Of a DNA stretch of 64,000 nt, positions 1 through 10,724 are shown in pieces. Below the pieces are notes generated by a model that was not told the DNA's origin, did no database searches, and saw only the letters and a program-made list of their open reading frames with translations. The position numbers and the translations under genes were made by a program. The first letter of the stretch is position 1, and every line of letters starts with the position of its first letter. This DNA comes from Pseudovibrio sp. Tun.PSC04-5.I4 (GTDB lineage: Bacteria > Pseudomonadota > Alphaproteobacteria > Rhizobiales > Stappiaceae). The stretch spans positions 496,001 through 560,000 of the forward strand of contig NZ_FNLB01000001.1 in the NCBI RefSeq assembly GCF_900104145.1, given 5' to 3'.

Positions 1-261
1 GTTCCCGAGCCCAACCTCAATAACAACTGGTCCTGATGGTTCAGGATCAGTAACAACAACAGGCACAAGAAGGGGACCCTGCGGGTCTTCGCTTGTGTTG
101 CTGTCGCCGTACTTAGCCATCCATCGCTTCAGCAAGCACCGGCTGACACCATGGCTCTGCGCAACACCGAACAGCGTTGCTCCATCAACCCCAACTTGCG
201 CGGTGATTGCCGCCTTTTCTACCCGTGTCCACGACCGCCGTGGCTTCGATCCTTCCAACAA
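1..261 (-). CDS. IS66-family TnpA-like protein, 3' end outside the window
   Basis: The gene reads leftward off the window, so only the first 87 codons are visible. A TTG start at 261 is preceded by GAGGAGG, and an in-frame stop lies just upstream of that Shine-Dalgarno. The product has a basic N-terminus with RRSWTRVEKAAI, followed by a helix-turn-helix of the form FGVAQSHGVSRCLLKRWMAKYG. This is the usual layout of the first ORF (TnpA) of IS66-family elements, a small DNA-binding accessory protein. The C-terminal part is rich in Pro, Val and Glu. It follows the decayed tnpC on the same strand, which is the wrong order for one element (tnpA-tnpB-tnpC), so two IS66 copies probably abut here. 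Family call inferred from the HTH pattern; no start codon other than TTG fits. Confidence 0.6.
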   Translation of the reverse strand, partial: MLEGSKPRRSWTRVEKAAITAQVGVDGATLFGVAQSHGVSRCLLKRWMAKYGDSNTSEDPQGPLLVPVVVTDPEPSGPVVIEVGLGN

Positions 262-303
262 TGACTTACCTCCTCAGCTAGAACTGAAGAAGAAAATACT
301 CAA

Positions 304-963
304 TCAAATGCAATCAAGTAAGACGGTCATGAGCGGACGGTTACTATTTAACTTGGGTCGCTTCAGTTGCGTTGTTTTTGCAGCGTAACACCATGGCGTG
401 AGATCGTTGATGCAATTGATCTTGTGGTCGACAATTTGAGCCAGCACCCAAGTGAGCTCGGCTTGCGGGCCGACGTTGTTGAGCTTGGCCGCATTGTTGT
501 CCAGCTCCAGATGACCGTTATTAAGATAAGGTCGCGCCTTTGGCATGCGAGTGAGCGCATAGCGGATTGCTCTGGCTAAAGGGGACTTACCGGATATTCT
601 GGAAAGCAGAGCGTGCTACCATTCTTCCAGATCCTCGAATACGGGTTTGGCATGGACTTGCCTGAGGTTCACACGCTCTGACGGCGGCTTCCCACGGACC
701 TGTTTCTCGATTACATAAAGCATTGCAATCTGCTGGATGGCCTCACCGACAATACGTGAGCTTTGTGAGGCATGAACATCAACGAACTTGCGTCTGATAC
801 GCGCCATACAAGCAATTTTTCTGACCTTGTCTTCCCCGAATGGCCCCTTGAAGCAAGCATGGCCACCAACGTAGATCCAGCCTTTTGCCAGTTCAAGGTG
901 CTTGCAGGATAATTGTGCCCCGCGGAAGTAGTGCTGCGTGAAAATGAAAAACTTGCGACACAA
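304..963 (-). pseudogene. decayed IS66-family transposase TnpC
   Basis: One reading frame carries recognisable C-terminal pieces of the IS66 DDE transposase. GHACFKGPFGEDKVRKIACM and RRKFVDVHASQ sit near the middle, then VRQVHAKPVFEDLEEW-type sequence, then SRISGKSPLARAIRYALTRM and ARPYLNNGHLELDNNAA. The frame is broken by an in-frame amber codon at 616-618, just after the Glu-Glu-Trp. About 35 residues normally found between NNAA and KLNNV are missing, so the conserved Arg-Lys-Asn-Trp region is lost. The N-terminal two thirds (leucine zipper, zinc-finger and first catalytic Asp) are also absent or unrecognisable. The product cannot be functional. The frame ends near 304, beside a GTAA...TTAC sequence resembling IS66 termini. 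Confidence 0.8.
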
Positions 964-1069
964 CCCGGATAGGAGGCGTTTGCATTAAGAACATTGAGGT
1001 CGGCGTTAAGTACCAACCAAGCGCACACCGGCATAAAAGCATCTTTTGTGATGAACTGAGTATAAGGAA

Positions 1070-1249
1070 TCAGCGCATTTTTTGAATCTTTAGTTTGTCT
1101 AGCTTTGCTCTATTCTTAGTTGATTCTTCAGAACGTGTGAGAGATTTGGCTATGGCCTTTAAACTCATCCCCTTTGTCACCAGCATATGCAGCTTCTGAA
1201 TTTCTTCATGTGTCCACGCTTGGCGGTGGCGTTCAAAACGGTCTGTCAT
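1070..1249 (-). CDS. 59-residue HTH/SANT-like hypothetical protein
   Basis: A short ORF starts at ATG 1249 and ends with TGA at 1070. The product is basic, with WTHEEIQKLHMLVTKGMSL followed by KAIAKSLTRS. This resembles the small SANT/Myb-like or HTH domains of many short alphaproteobacterial proteins, in which a Trp-x-x-Glu-Glu helix precedes a recognition helix. The C-terminus is a charged helix rich in Lys and Arg. No strong Shine-Dalgarno is seen (AAGGTAG lies a little far upstream). It sits between two insertion sequences, so it may be passenger DNA or a remnant. A DNA-binding role is inference only. Confidence 0.45.
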   Translation of the reverse strand: MTDRFERHRQAWTHEEIQKLHMLVTKGMSLKAIAKSLTRSEESTKNRAKLDKLKIQKMR

Positions 1250-1507
1250 TGATTTCGTCTACCTTATCATTGTATCGAAGCCAACATAAAGCATTGTCGC
1301 GCTGATAACGCCAGTACAATGGAAAAACGATCAACGGGGGTGTCTGGCGTCAGCGCTTAAAAGCTACAAAAGTGACCAAAATTGAGAACAATTATAGAAC
1401 ATGCCGAGCAGCTGTCGTTGGTTACGCGGAGTATGAACTGGTAAGACGCGGACCTATGCAACAAGTGCGAAGAGTAGAGCGCGCAAAAGCCTACGCTCAG
1501 CGCGAAG

Positions 1508-1537
1508 GGCGGTGGATTCAACTGGTCGCGGCAACAC
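1508..1537 (+). repeat. IS30 terminal inverted repeat, transposase 3' side
   Basis: 30-bp terminal repeat matching 2711-2740 in inverted orientation, with a single mismatch (A at the position where the partner has G). It overlaps the last codons of the transposase gene, a compact arrangement usual in this family. Confidence 0.9.
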
Positions 1538-2678
1538 ACTGTGAGAACTTCTCAGCTGGGGTTTGATATTGCAAGGCCTTGCGTGGCCGCTCGTTGAGCT
1601 GTCTTGCGATTGCATCAAGTTCAGACTGCGTGTGTATAGATAAGTCAGTGCCACGGGGCAAATATTGCCGCAGCAAGCGGTTCGTATTTTCGTTTGATCC
1701 GCGTTGCCACGGTGAATGTGGGTCGCAGAAGTATACAGCAACATCCGTTACTAATGTCAGGCTTAGATGATCTGCCATTTCCTTGCCACGATCCCAAGTC
1801 AAGGATTTGTACAGCTCTTTTGGCAATTTGTGGGTGTGTTTGATCAACCCGGAGATAACACTGCTCGTGTCTTTGTTGGCAACCTTGATCAACATGACAT
1901 AGCGTGTTTGCCGCTCAACAAGAGTGGCAATATAGCTATTCTTGGATCCTCCGATCAGATCGCCTTCCCAATGCCCCGGTATTGCACGGTCTTCGACGCA
2001 AGCGGGCCTTTTGCTGATCGAAACGGCATCCTTAATTTGGCCTAGGCTATTTCGTTTGAGGCTTGCATATCTGGACCGGCGTATCGTGCGTTTAGCACGC
2101 AGATGGTCCAGCAGTTCTTTCTTCAATACGCCGCGGGCCTGTATGTAAAGGCTTCGATATATCGTCTCGTGGGACACCTGCTTTTTTACGTCTCCTGGAA
2201 AGCTACGTTTGAGCCAGCCGGCAATCTGTTCTGGAGACCACTTGCTGCGCAGCTTCACCGATACTGCCTGGCTCAAAGATGGATAGCAAGCCAGTTTGCA
2301 TGTCTTGGGCCGTAGAGCGCGGTCCCAGGCAGCCTGATCAGCCGCTGCTGCGCGATAAGCGACCCGACCACCATTTCGCTGCACCTCGCGACTGATCGTA
2401 GACGGGGTACGGCTCAACTGGCGAGCTATAGATCGTAAAGATGCGTTGATGCTGAGGCCTCGCGATATCTCCTCACGTTCTTTCAAGCTCAGCGCCAGCT
2501 TACCACGATGCCGATCAGAAGGGCGGATGCCTCCGGTCGGAGAAATGACAGAAAACACCGAGGAGGAGTGCCGGTCAAACACACGGCCAATCGAACTCAT
2601 CGATTCTCCCCGCTGCCATCGATCCCAAATCTCGGCTCGCTGTGCGGCAGAATAGTAAATACGGCAGCGATACGTCAT
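1518..2678 (-). CDS. IS30-family transposase
   Basis: The 386-residue transposase catalyses cut/copy transposition of the surrounding element. The N-terminus carries the IS30 helix-turn-helix regions: YSAAQRAEIWDRWQRGES, and later LSRTPSTISREVQRNGG. The catalytic DDE core has WEGDLIGG (first Asp), LTWDRGKEM (second Asp) and CDPHSPWQRGSNENTNRLLR with the third acidic residue, ending LNERPRKALQYQTPAEKF. Length and motif order are normal for the family. The ATG at 2678 follows GGAG at a suitable distance and was preferred over a TTG at 2702 that would add eight residues. No frameshift or internal stop is present. Confidence 0.9.
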   Translation of the reverse strand: MTYRCRIYYSAAQRAEIWDRWQRGESMSSIGRVFDRHSSSVFSVISPTGGIRPSDRHRGKLALSLKEREEISRGLSINASLRSIARQLSRTPSTISREVQRNGGRVAYRAAAADQAAWDRALRPKTCKLACYPSLSQAVSVKLRSKWSPEQIAGWLKRSFPGDVKKQVSHETIYRSLYIQARGVLKKELLDHLRAKRTIRRSRYASLKRNSLGQIKDAVSISKRPACVEDRAIPGHWEGDLIGGSKNSYIATLVERQTRYVMLIKVANKDTSSVISGLIKHTHKLPKELYKSLTWDRGKEMADHLSLTLVTDVAVYFCDPHSPWQRGSNENTNRLLRQYLPRGTDLSIHTQSELDAIARQLNERPRKALQYQTPAEKFSQCVAATS

Positions 2679-2710
2679 GTCGAACACTCCATCTCTATTC
2701 AAAGATTAAA

Positions 2711-2740
2711 GTGTTGCCGCGACCAGTTGAACCCACCGCC
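2711..2740 (-). repeat. IS30 terminal inverted repeat, transposase 5' side
   Basis: 30-bp terminal repeat upstream of the transposase start and partner of 1508-1537. It probably also contains part of the transposase promoter. Confidence 0.9.
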
Positions 2741-3050
2741 AACAACGGACGTTCGGCCCGTTCCATCATGGGTTTCGTCAACTCGCTTAGAAAGCATTAC
2801 GGGCACATTTTGTGGTGTTCATCATGGGTTATGTAAACACAGCTGCAGGACGTGACGAATGCTTATTGGACCCAGATTTATAGATGCTGCAATACCGCGA
2901 GGATGCTGACGTTAGTCGCTTTACTACTCGTGAGAGCTTTGGCTGACTTCCATGTCAATATAGCGATGGTGCCCGTTGATCTATATGAGCACCAAGGAGA
3001 ACATGCTGGATAGTTGTTTTGAAGATTAGAAGTTGGTTAAGCGATTGAAG
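2741..3050. other. intergenic region, no gene recognised
   Basis: Between the IS30 end and the next small ORF no coding frame with recognisable similarity was found. TCATGGGTT occurs twice, about 58 bp apart (near 2766 and 2824), in the first 100 bases. This may be debris of an earlier insertion. No terminator or clear promoter was identified. Confidence 0.4.
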
Positions 3051-3416
3051 ATGAAGAAAAAATACTTGGTAGCGATTGCTCTTGTCCTGTTTGTTGGGTT
3101 CTTTATTCGCCTGCCGGAAGAGCCAAAAGAATGCAAACCAAACCTGACTGACCTGGAATTGAGGCAGGTGTTGTTGGCTGAAATGAAAGCCCGAAGCATG
3201 GATGTAGCAAAGTTGTTTCCGCCTGATGGTTCCAGTTTAAATGTTGGGGAAATGACTGTTCGGCCAGCAGATCATGATCCCAGTGATTACTCGAACTCCG
3301 AATGCAATTTGGCAAGGCATGAGGTCCAGTTCGCCTACTCAAACTTTGAGTTTTGGGCGCTAATTGATGGGTGTGGAAACGCGCTCATGGCCGGAAGAGG
3401 CCGATATAGATATTAA
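3051..3416 (+). CDS. hypothetical exported or membrane-anchored protein
   Basis: A 121-residue product starts at ATG 3051; a TTG at 3033 would add six residues. The N-terminus is MKKK followed by a hydrophobic stretch, YLVAIALVLFVGFFI, which fits a signal peptide or signal anchor without a clear cleavage motif. The rest is polar, with three or four cysteines (CKPN, SECN, DGCGN) that could pair in the periplasm. It also has the aromatic segment HEVQFAYSNFEFWALIDGCG. I do not recognise the family. It stands alone between an IS30 element and a long non-coding stretch, and the Shine-Dalgarno is weak. It may be a real orphan gene or a cargo remnant. Confidence 0.45.
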   Translation: MKKKYLVAIALVLFVGFFIRLPEEPKECKPNLTDLELRQVLLAEMKARSMDVAKLFPPDGSSLNVGEMTVRPADHDPSDYSNSECNLARHEVQFAYSNFEFWALIDGCGNALMAGRGRYRY

Positions 3417-3795
3417 AGAAAGTTTCAGCCGTGGGATTTTTCCGTCTGAGGCTGAGTGCATCATTTCGTCTTAAAAGTGCACGGGACACTATTTGGTCCA
3501 GGAAACTAACTGACTTTAACACTTTATCGCAGATGCAGGCTCTGAAGACATCATCCACTTTGATGGCCGTGTTGCACAACTCGAATTTAGATTGCAGCTT
3601 TCCCAAACCCATAAATTCAGGCGTCCTGAAACCCTTTCGAACGGGGGCTGCCCGAGGGACGTTATTTCGCTTAGAACAGCAACGCCAATTTGCGCTTCTA
3701 TCCTCTGATCTTAAACTTTCTTGAACTCAGCTTGCTCTCAATCACCCGCTTTAAACGATCCATCAGGGTTTCACGTGATGTCGGGACAGTCTCAG

Positions 3796-3844
<49 letters not shown>

Positions 3845-4441
3845 GAGGACTGCCGATTTAGGCGGTGGAATGACAGGTATATTCTGCGTTCCTGCGAAGT
3901 TTGTGACAGAACCGTGCGGGATGGCGAGGGATACATAAGAATATACGTGGTTTTATCTAGAATCGTCTCGCAACGACATTCAATTCGTGAAAACAGTTCA
4001 AGCAACTAAATATTGCTGAAAATGTTGTGTTTTAGTTCGAATTGTTTCGTCGCGAAAACATTAGCTAGCTTAGAAAAACAAATGTGAGTGAACTAGTCAG
4101 TTTTTTCAATGGGTTACTCAGGGGAGGTGAAATGCTTCCCATGTGAGGATAATCCCCAATAATGACCGCACTGGGTGCGTTCTTATCCTAATGGCTAGCG
4201 GGTGAGAGCTCAATTTGTTAAATTTCGAATTGACCCTTAAGTGGTTTCGCTTATATTTCGAAATAACGCGATTATGCGCATTAATGACTACAAACGAAAA
4301 TTGACGTGAGGGATAAGACGTAGTTTAATTTTGGGCTCAATATGAGTTTAGCAGGAAGGTCCATATTTGTGATGCATATTTCACAATGATCACCAGATCA
4401 TTGCGGGCAAAAGGCAAGGGCAAGCGGTCCAAGACGAACGG

Positions 4442-4460
4442 GAACACTCTGGAAGTGTTC
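4442..4460. promoter_or_regulatory. dyad-symmetric candidate operator upstream of glpS
   Basis: GAACACT-CTGGA-AGTGTTC is a 19-bp interrupted palindrome 132 bp before the glpS start. Its arms are perfect. It could bind a repressor of the glycerol operon, but no glpR-type regulator gene is in the window. The assignment is inference from position and symmetry. Confidence 0.35.
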
Positions 4461-4591
4461 ATACTCAATCGGGCGGTCTCATTAAGAAGATCCGTATGTC
4501 GACTTACAATCAGAATTGAATAGGTGCCGCAGTGCAAGCGGTGTGCATCTGCAGAAAGCTGATGGGATGCTTTTTGTTCCGGGAGGACAAT

Positions 4592-5674
4592 ATGCTTGAA
4601 TTAAAAAACGTCAGCAAACAGGTTGACGGCGTGGACCACATTCGTGATGTATCATTGCGATTGGAAAGTGGCTCTTTGAATGTTTTGTTGGGGCCTACAC
4701 TCTCAGGCAAAACAACTCTGATGCGTTTGATGGCTGGCCTTGATAAGTCCACATCCGGTCAGGTGTTGGTCAACGGTCAGGATATGACTGGCGTTTCCGT
4801 GCGCAAGCGCGATGTCGCTATGGTGTACCAGCAGTTCATCAACTACCCAGCTCTCAGCGTTTACGAAAACATTGCTTCTCCGCTTCGTGTTGCAGGGCTT
4901 AAACGCGCTGATATTGAAAGCCAAGTACGCAAAGCTGCGGACCTGATGAAGCTTTCTCCATACCTTGACCGGCTGCCGCTGAATCTTTCCGGTGGGCAGC
5001 AGCAGCGAACCGCGATTGCGCGTGCGCTGGTTAAAGGGGCGCACCTTGTGTTGATGGATGAGCCACTGGCAAACCTTGACTACAAACTGCGTGAAGAACT
5101 GCGCGACGAGCTACCGAAGATCTTCTCTGAAAGCGGGGCCGTGTTTGTTTACGCAACAACTGAACCGACGGAAGCGCTTCTGCTTGGTGGCCGCACTGCG
5201 ACCTTGAGTGAAGGATGCATCTCTCAGTTTGGTGAAACTATTGATGTTTACCGCAATCCGCAGGACATCATTACTGCGCAAACCTTCTCCGATCCGCCAT
5301 TGAACATTCTTGGTCTGACCAAGACTGGCAGTGAATTCCGCACGTCAAACGGCACTCTCATTCCTGCTTCGGAAGAAGAGAAGCGTTTGCCAGACGGTCA
5401 CTACAAAGCTGGCTTCCGGCCGCACCATCTCTACCTGCATCGCCAAAGTGCCGAGGCTGTGAGCCTTCCGGCTAAGGTTGATGTTTCCGAGATCACCGGT
5501 TCTGAGAGCTTTGTTCATGTGACATGTCTCAACCACCGGTGGGTTGCGCTGGAACATGGCATTCACAACGTGGAAGTCGACGCCGAGATTGAAGTGTTCG
5601 TGGATGCGAAACACTTCATGATTTTTGATGATGAAGGCCGCTCTGTTGCCTCTCTCATGGCTGTAAACGCGTAA
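4592..5674 (+). CDS. glpS: glycerol ABC importer, ATPase subunit GlpS
   Basis: A 360-residue ATP-binding subunit, first gene of a six-gene glycerol importer resembling rhizobial glpSTPQUV. Walker A is the unusual GPTLSGKT (residues 34-41), where Thr-Leu replaces the common Ser-Gly. The signature LSGGQ is at 132-136, and Walker B is LVLMDEP near 152-158. A C-terminal TOBE-type regulatory domain follows from about residue 240. The ATG at 4592 is chosen because GGGAGGA lies just upstream; an earlier GTG at 4532 lacks a ribosome site and would add 20 non-homologous residues. It is expected to pair with GlpT to energise the GlpP/GlpQ permease at the inner membrane. No glpD or glpR gene is adjacent. 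Confidence 0.88.
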   Translation: MLELKNVSKQVDGVDHIRDVSLRLESGSLNVLLGPTLSGKTTLMRLMAGLDKSTSGQVLVNGQDMTGVSVRKRDVAMVYQQFINYPALSVYENIASPLRVAGLKRADIESQVRKAADLMKLSPYLDRLPLNLSGGQQQRTAIARALVKGAHLVLMDEPLANLDYKLREELRDELPKIFSESGAVFVYATTEPTEALLLGGRTATLSEGCISQFGETIDVYRNPQDIITAQTFSDPPLNILGLTKTGSEFRTSNGTLIPASEEEKRLPDGHYKAGFRPHHLYLHRQSAEAVSLPAKVDVSEITGSESFVHVTCLNHRWVALEHGIHNVEVDAEIEVFVDAKHFMIFDDEGRSVASLMAVNA

Positions 5675-5684
5675 GGAGGCGAGC

Positions 5685-6764
5685 ATGGCACGTATTGATC
5701 TCGACCACATTCGCCATTCCTATCTGCCGAAGCCCAAAAGTCCGAGTGATTATGCTCTGAAGGAAGTCAATCTGACGTTTGAAGATGGGGGAGCCTATGC
5801 GCTTCTCGGCTCTTCCGGCTGTGGTAAGACGACACTTTTGAACATCATCTCCGGTTTGCTTCACCCCTCTGAAGGTGAGTTGCTGTTTGACGGAAAGCGG
5901 GTGACGGACCTGTCCACCGAAGCGCGCAACATCGCGCAGGTGTTCCAGTTCCCGGTGGTGTACGACACCATGTCGGTTTACGACAACCTTGCTTTCCCGC
6001 TGCGCAACCGCGGTGTTGCTGAGAAAGAGGTTGATGCGAAAGTTACTGAAATCCTTCGCCTCATAGACCTTGAGAGCAAAGCCAAGCGCAAGGCGCAAGG
6101 CCTGACTGCGGATGAGAAGCAGAAGATTTCTCTGGGCCGTGGTCTGGTGCGTTCTGATACCAGCGCGATCCTGTTTGATGAGCCACTGACCGTTATCGAT
6201 CCGCACATGAAGTGGGTTCTGCGCTCTCAGCTCAAACACCTGCACAAGCAGTTTGGCTTTACCATGGTTTACGTGACCCACGACCAGACAGAAGCTCTGA
6301 CCTTTGCTGATAAGGTTGTGGTCATGTATGGCGGTGAAGTTGTGCAGATCGGAACGCCGGATGAGCTGTTCCGCAAACCACAGCATACGTTTGTTGGGTA
6401 TTTCATCGGGTCTCCGGGCATGAACATCTTGCCGTGTGAAGTGGATGGTACAATGGCACGCATTGGTGGCCATAGTGTTCCTTTGCCGTGTGGTCTGGAC
6501 CCTAGAAAGACCGCGCAGAAAACTGAAGTTGGCATTCGCCCGGAATTCGTCAAGCTTGGCGGTGCTGGAGAAGGTCTTCCAATTGAAGTTACTGGTGTTG
6601 AAGACATTGGTCGCTACCGCATTTTACGGGGCAAGATGGACGGCGTTGCACTGAATGCAATTGTTGCCGAAGGAATGAGCATTCCGGAAAGTCCAACCGC
6701 CATTTTCGATCCAACCCAAACAAACCTTTATGCCGACAGCTGGCTTGTAGGCGAGGAGGCTTGA
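5685..6764 (+). CDS. glpT: glycerol ABC importer, ATPase subunit GlpT
   Basis: The second ATP-binding subunit of 359 residues starts 10 bp after glpS, with GGAGGCGAGC before the ATG. Walker A is canonical (GSSGCGKT, residues 42-49) and Walker B is ILFDEP. The ABC signature is degenerate: LTADEKQ at 140-146 replaces LSGGQ. The D-loop region reads LTVID. With GlpS this gives a heterodimeric ATPase in which one composite ATP site is probably non-canonical. The C-terminal third is a TOBE-like domain. This is the glycerol GlpT of rhizobia, not the unrelated glycerol-3-phosphate permease of E. coli. Confidence 0.87.
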   Translation: MARIDLDHIRHSYLPKPKSPSDYALKEVNLTFEDGGAYALLGSSGCGKTTLLNIISGLLHPSEGELLFDGKRVTDLSTEARNIAQVFQFPVVYDTMSVYDNLAFPLRNRGVAEKEVDAKVTEILRLIDLESKAKRKAQGLTADEKQKISLGRGLVRSDTSAILFDEPLTVIDPHMKWVLRSQLKHLHKQFGFTMVYVTHDQTEALTFADKVVVMYGGEVVQIGTPDELFRKPQHTFVGYFIGSPGMNILPCEVDGTMARIGGHSVPLPCGLDPRKTAQKTEVGIRPEFVKLGGAGEGLPIEVTGVEDIGRYRILRGKMDGVALNAIVAEGMSIPESPTAIFDPTQTNLYADSWLVGEEA

Positions 6765-6767
6765 TCC

Positions 6768-7655
<888 letters not shown>

Positions 7656-7660
7656 GGTCT

Positions 7661-8557
<897 letters not shown>

Positions 8558-8581
8558 GAAGGCTGATTAGGAAAAGATCTC

Positions 8582-8863
8582 ATGGAACTTTCTTGGATGG
8601 CTTGGACGCAGCCTACGGCGATCTTCTTCATAACGATCGGCCTGCTGATCTCTGGCATGGCAGTTTGGGAATGGCTTGTGCCGGGCGGCGCTCCGCGCAA
8701 TGGAATTTTGCAGTTTGAAACAACACGCGGCGACCGTTTGTTCGTGACGCTGCTGGGCAGTGCTTTTATCTGCCTGTTTTGGCTTGGGTTTGTTGGCGCA
8801 AACCTTTGGTGGGCTCTCTTGGTCTGTGTGGCATACGCGTTTTGCGTTTTCCGCTGGGTTTGA
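8582..8863 (+). CDS. glpU: small membrane protein GlpU (DUF2160-type)
   Basis: A 93-residue integral membrane protein lying between the second permease gene and the binding-protein gene, exactly where rhizobial operons carry glpU. It has about three hydrophobic segments: FFITIGLLISGMAVWEWL, FVTLLGSAFICLFWLGFVG and a C-terminal ALLVCVAYAFCVF helix. A conserved PGGAPRNGILQFETTRGDR loop sits between the first two. The family is known as DUF2160; its role in the transporter is undefined, with an auxiliary or assembly function possible. The start is ATG 8582 after GGAAAAG. Confidence 0.82.
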   Translation: MELSWMAWTQPTAIFFITIGLLISGMAVWEWLVPGGAPRNGILQFETTRGDRLFVTLLGSAFICLFWLGFVGANLWWALLVCVAYAFCVFRWV

Positions 8864-8936
8864 GTTTCGAGCCTTTATCTACGCCAGCCAGTTTGGGAGC
8901 TGGCAGCGCAATAATTTATAGTCGGGAGGAATATGC

Positions 8937-10655
8937 ATGAGACGTAATTTGCTAACGTCCGTTGCTTTCGCAACTTTGGTAATGGGTTCCAGTTCTGCAT
9001 TTGCAGATATGGAAGCTGCGAAAAAGTGGGTGAGCGACGAGTTCCAGCCTTCAACTCTTTCTCAGGAAGAGCAAATGAAGGAAATGGACTGGTTCGTTAA
9101 AGCCGCTGAGCCTTTCAAAGGTATGGAAATCAAAGTGGTTTCTGAAACCATTGCGACCCATGAATATGAATCTAAGGTTCTGGCTAAAGCTTTCTTCGAA
9201 ATCACAGGCATCAAGGTTACTCATGACCTGATTGGTGAAGGTGATGTTGTTGAGAAGCTTCAAACACAGATGCAGTCCGGCGAAAACATCTACGATGCTT
9301 ACGTCAACGATTCTGATCTGATCGGTACTCACGCTCGCTACAAGCAGGTTCGTAACCTGACTGACTGGATGGCTGGCGATGGTAAAGACGTAACTCTGCC
9401 AACCTTGGACGTTGAAGACTTTATCGGTCGCTCGTTCACCACTGGTCCTGATGGCAAGCTGTACCAGCTTCCTACTCAGCAGTTCGCAAACCTTTACTGG
9501 TTCCGCTATGACTGGTTCACAAACCCAGAAATCAAAGCTCAGTTTAAAGCTAAGTTCGGCTACGATCTGGGTGTTCCGGTAAACTGGTCCGCTTATGAGG
9601 ACATCGCTGAGTTCTTCACGAATGATGTGAAAGAAATTGACGGCAAAAAAGTCTACGGTCACATGGATTACGGTAAGAAAGATCCATCACTGGGTTGGCG
9701 CTTTACCGATGCATGGCTGTCCATGGCTGGTGCTGGCGATAAGGGTATTCCAAACGGTCTGCCAGTTGACGAATGGGGCATTCGCGTAAACGGTTGTTCC
9801 CCAGCTGGTTCTGCTGTTGAACGCGGCGGCGCAACCGATGGTCCTGCTGCTGTTTACTCCATCACCAAATACATTGAATGGCTGAAGAAGTACGCTCCGG
9901 CTGAAGCTCCTGGCATGGTGTTTTCTGAGGCTGGTCCAGTTCCAGCGCAGGGTTCCGTTGCTCAGCAGATCTTCTGGTACACTGCCTTCACCGCAGACAT
10001 GGTGAAAGACGGTATTCCAGTTGTGAATGCAGACGGCACTCCTAAGTGGCGTATGGCTCCTTCTCCCAAGGGTGCTTACTGGGAAGAAGGCATGAAGCTG
10101 GGTTACCAGGATGCTGGTTCCTGGACACTCATGAAGTCTACTCCAACTGAAAAAGCAAAGGCAGCTTGGCTCTACGCTCAGTTCACCGTTGCGAAGACAA
10201 CTTCTTTGAAGAAGTCTCACGTTGGTCTGACTTTTATTCGTGACAGTGACGTTCGTGATGTATCCTTCACAGAACGTGCACCTAAGCTCGGCGGTCTGGT
10301 AGAATTTTACCGTTCCCCAGCGCGCGTACAGTGGACACCAACAGGTACCAACGTTCCTGATTATCCAAAGCTGGCTCAGCTGTGGTGGCAGAACATTGGT
10401 GATGCGTCTTCAGGTGCAAAAACACCTCAGGAAGCTATGACTGCTCTTGCAGCTGCTCAGGATAAAGTTCTGAGCCGTCTAGAGCGTGCTGGTGTTCAGG
10501 GCGAATGTGGTCCTAAACTCAATGAAGTTAAGGATCGCGATTACTGGCTGAACCAGCCGGGCGCGCCTAAAGCGAAACTGGCAAACGAAAAACCAACTCC
10601 AATCACCGTTGATTACGACGAGCTGATCAAGAGCTGGGCAGATGCTTCCAAGTAA
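8937..10655 (+). CDS. glpV: glycerol ABC importer, periplasmic binding protein GlpV
   Basis: A 572-residue solute-binding protein with a clear Sec signal peptide, MRRNLLTSVAFATLVMG then SSSAFA/D, cleaved near residue 23. It is longer than ordinary sugar-binding proteins (about 430), as is typical for GlpV. Motifs include HDLIGEGDVVEKLQTQMQSG near the N-terminus and a Trp-rich C-terminal half. The ATG at 8937 follows GGGAGGA. It delivers glycerol to GlpP/GlpQ. A strong terminator follows at 10693. Codon and base use match the upstream genes, so the operon is one unit. Confidence 0.87.
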   Translation: MRRNLLTSVAFATLVMGSSSAFADMEAAKKWVSDEFQPSTLSQEEQMKEMDWFVKAAEPFKGMEIKVVSETIATHEYESKVLAKAFFEITGIKVTHDLIGEGDVVEKLQTQMQSGENIYDAYVNDSDLIGTHARYKQVRNLTDWMAGDGKDVTLPTLDVEDFIGRSFTTGPDGKLYQLPTQQFANLYWFRYDWFTNPEIKAQFKAKFGYDLGVPVNWSAYEDIAEFFTNDVKEIDGKKVYGHMDYGKKDPSLGWRFTDAWLSMAGAGDKGIPNGLPVDEWGIRVNGCSPAGSAVERGGATDGPAAVYSITKYIEWLKKYAPAEAPGMVFSEAGPVPAQGSVAQQIFWYTAFTADMVKDGIPVVNADGTPKWRMAPSPKGAYWEEGMKLGYQDAGSWTLMKSTPTEKAKAAWLYAQFTVAKTTSLKKSHVGLTFIRDSDVRDVSFTERAPKLGGLVEFYRSPARVQWTPTGTNVPDYPKLAQLWWQNIGDASSGAKTPQEAMTALAAAQDKVLSRLERAGVQGECGPKLNEVKDRDYWLNQPGAPKAKLANEKPTPITVDYDELIKSWADASK

Positions 10656-10692
10656 GCGTCATTTTTCGGGGATACACTTCCAAGACTAAGCG

Positions 10693-10722
10693 AAAAGCCG
10701 GGGCATCTGCTCCGGCTTTTTT
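10693..10722 (+). terminator. intrinsic terminator of the glp operon
   Basis: The stem AAAAGCCGG/CCGGCTTTT has an eight- to ten-base loop followed by TTTTTT. It lies 38 bp after the glpV stop and is a textbook Rho-independent terminator. Confidence 0.9.
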
Positions 10723-10724
10723 GT

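Larger units (their letters stand above)
1508..2740 (-). mobile_element. complete IS30-family insertion sequence
   Basis: A 1233-bp element is bounded by near-perfect 30-bp inverted repeats (1508-1537 and 2711-2740, one mismatch). It encodes a single full-length IS30-family transposase on the minus strand. Both ends read inward GGCGGTGG, then A or G, then TTCAACTGG, as in other IS30 members. The transposase frame is open with all catalytic motifs, so the element looks intact and possibly active. The flanks show no convincing target duplication; IS30 duplications are only 2-3 bp and cannot be judged by eye. Confidence 0.9.

Noticed and set aside
5655..6473. 272-codon minus-strand open frame
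   Set aside because: Antisense to glpT, no similarity, no start context.
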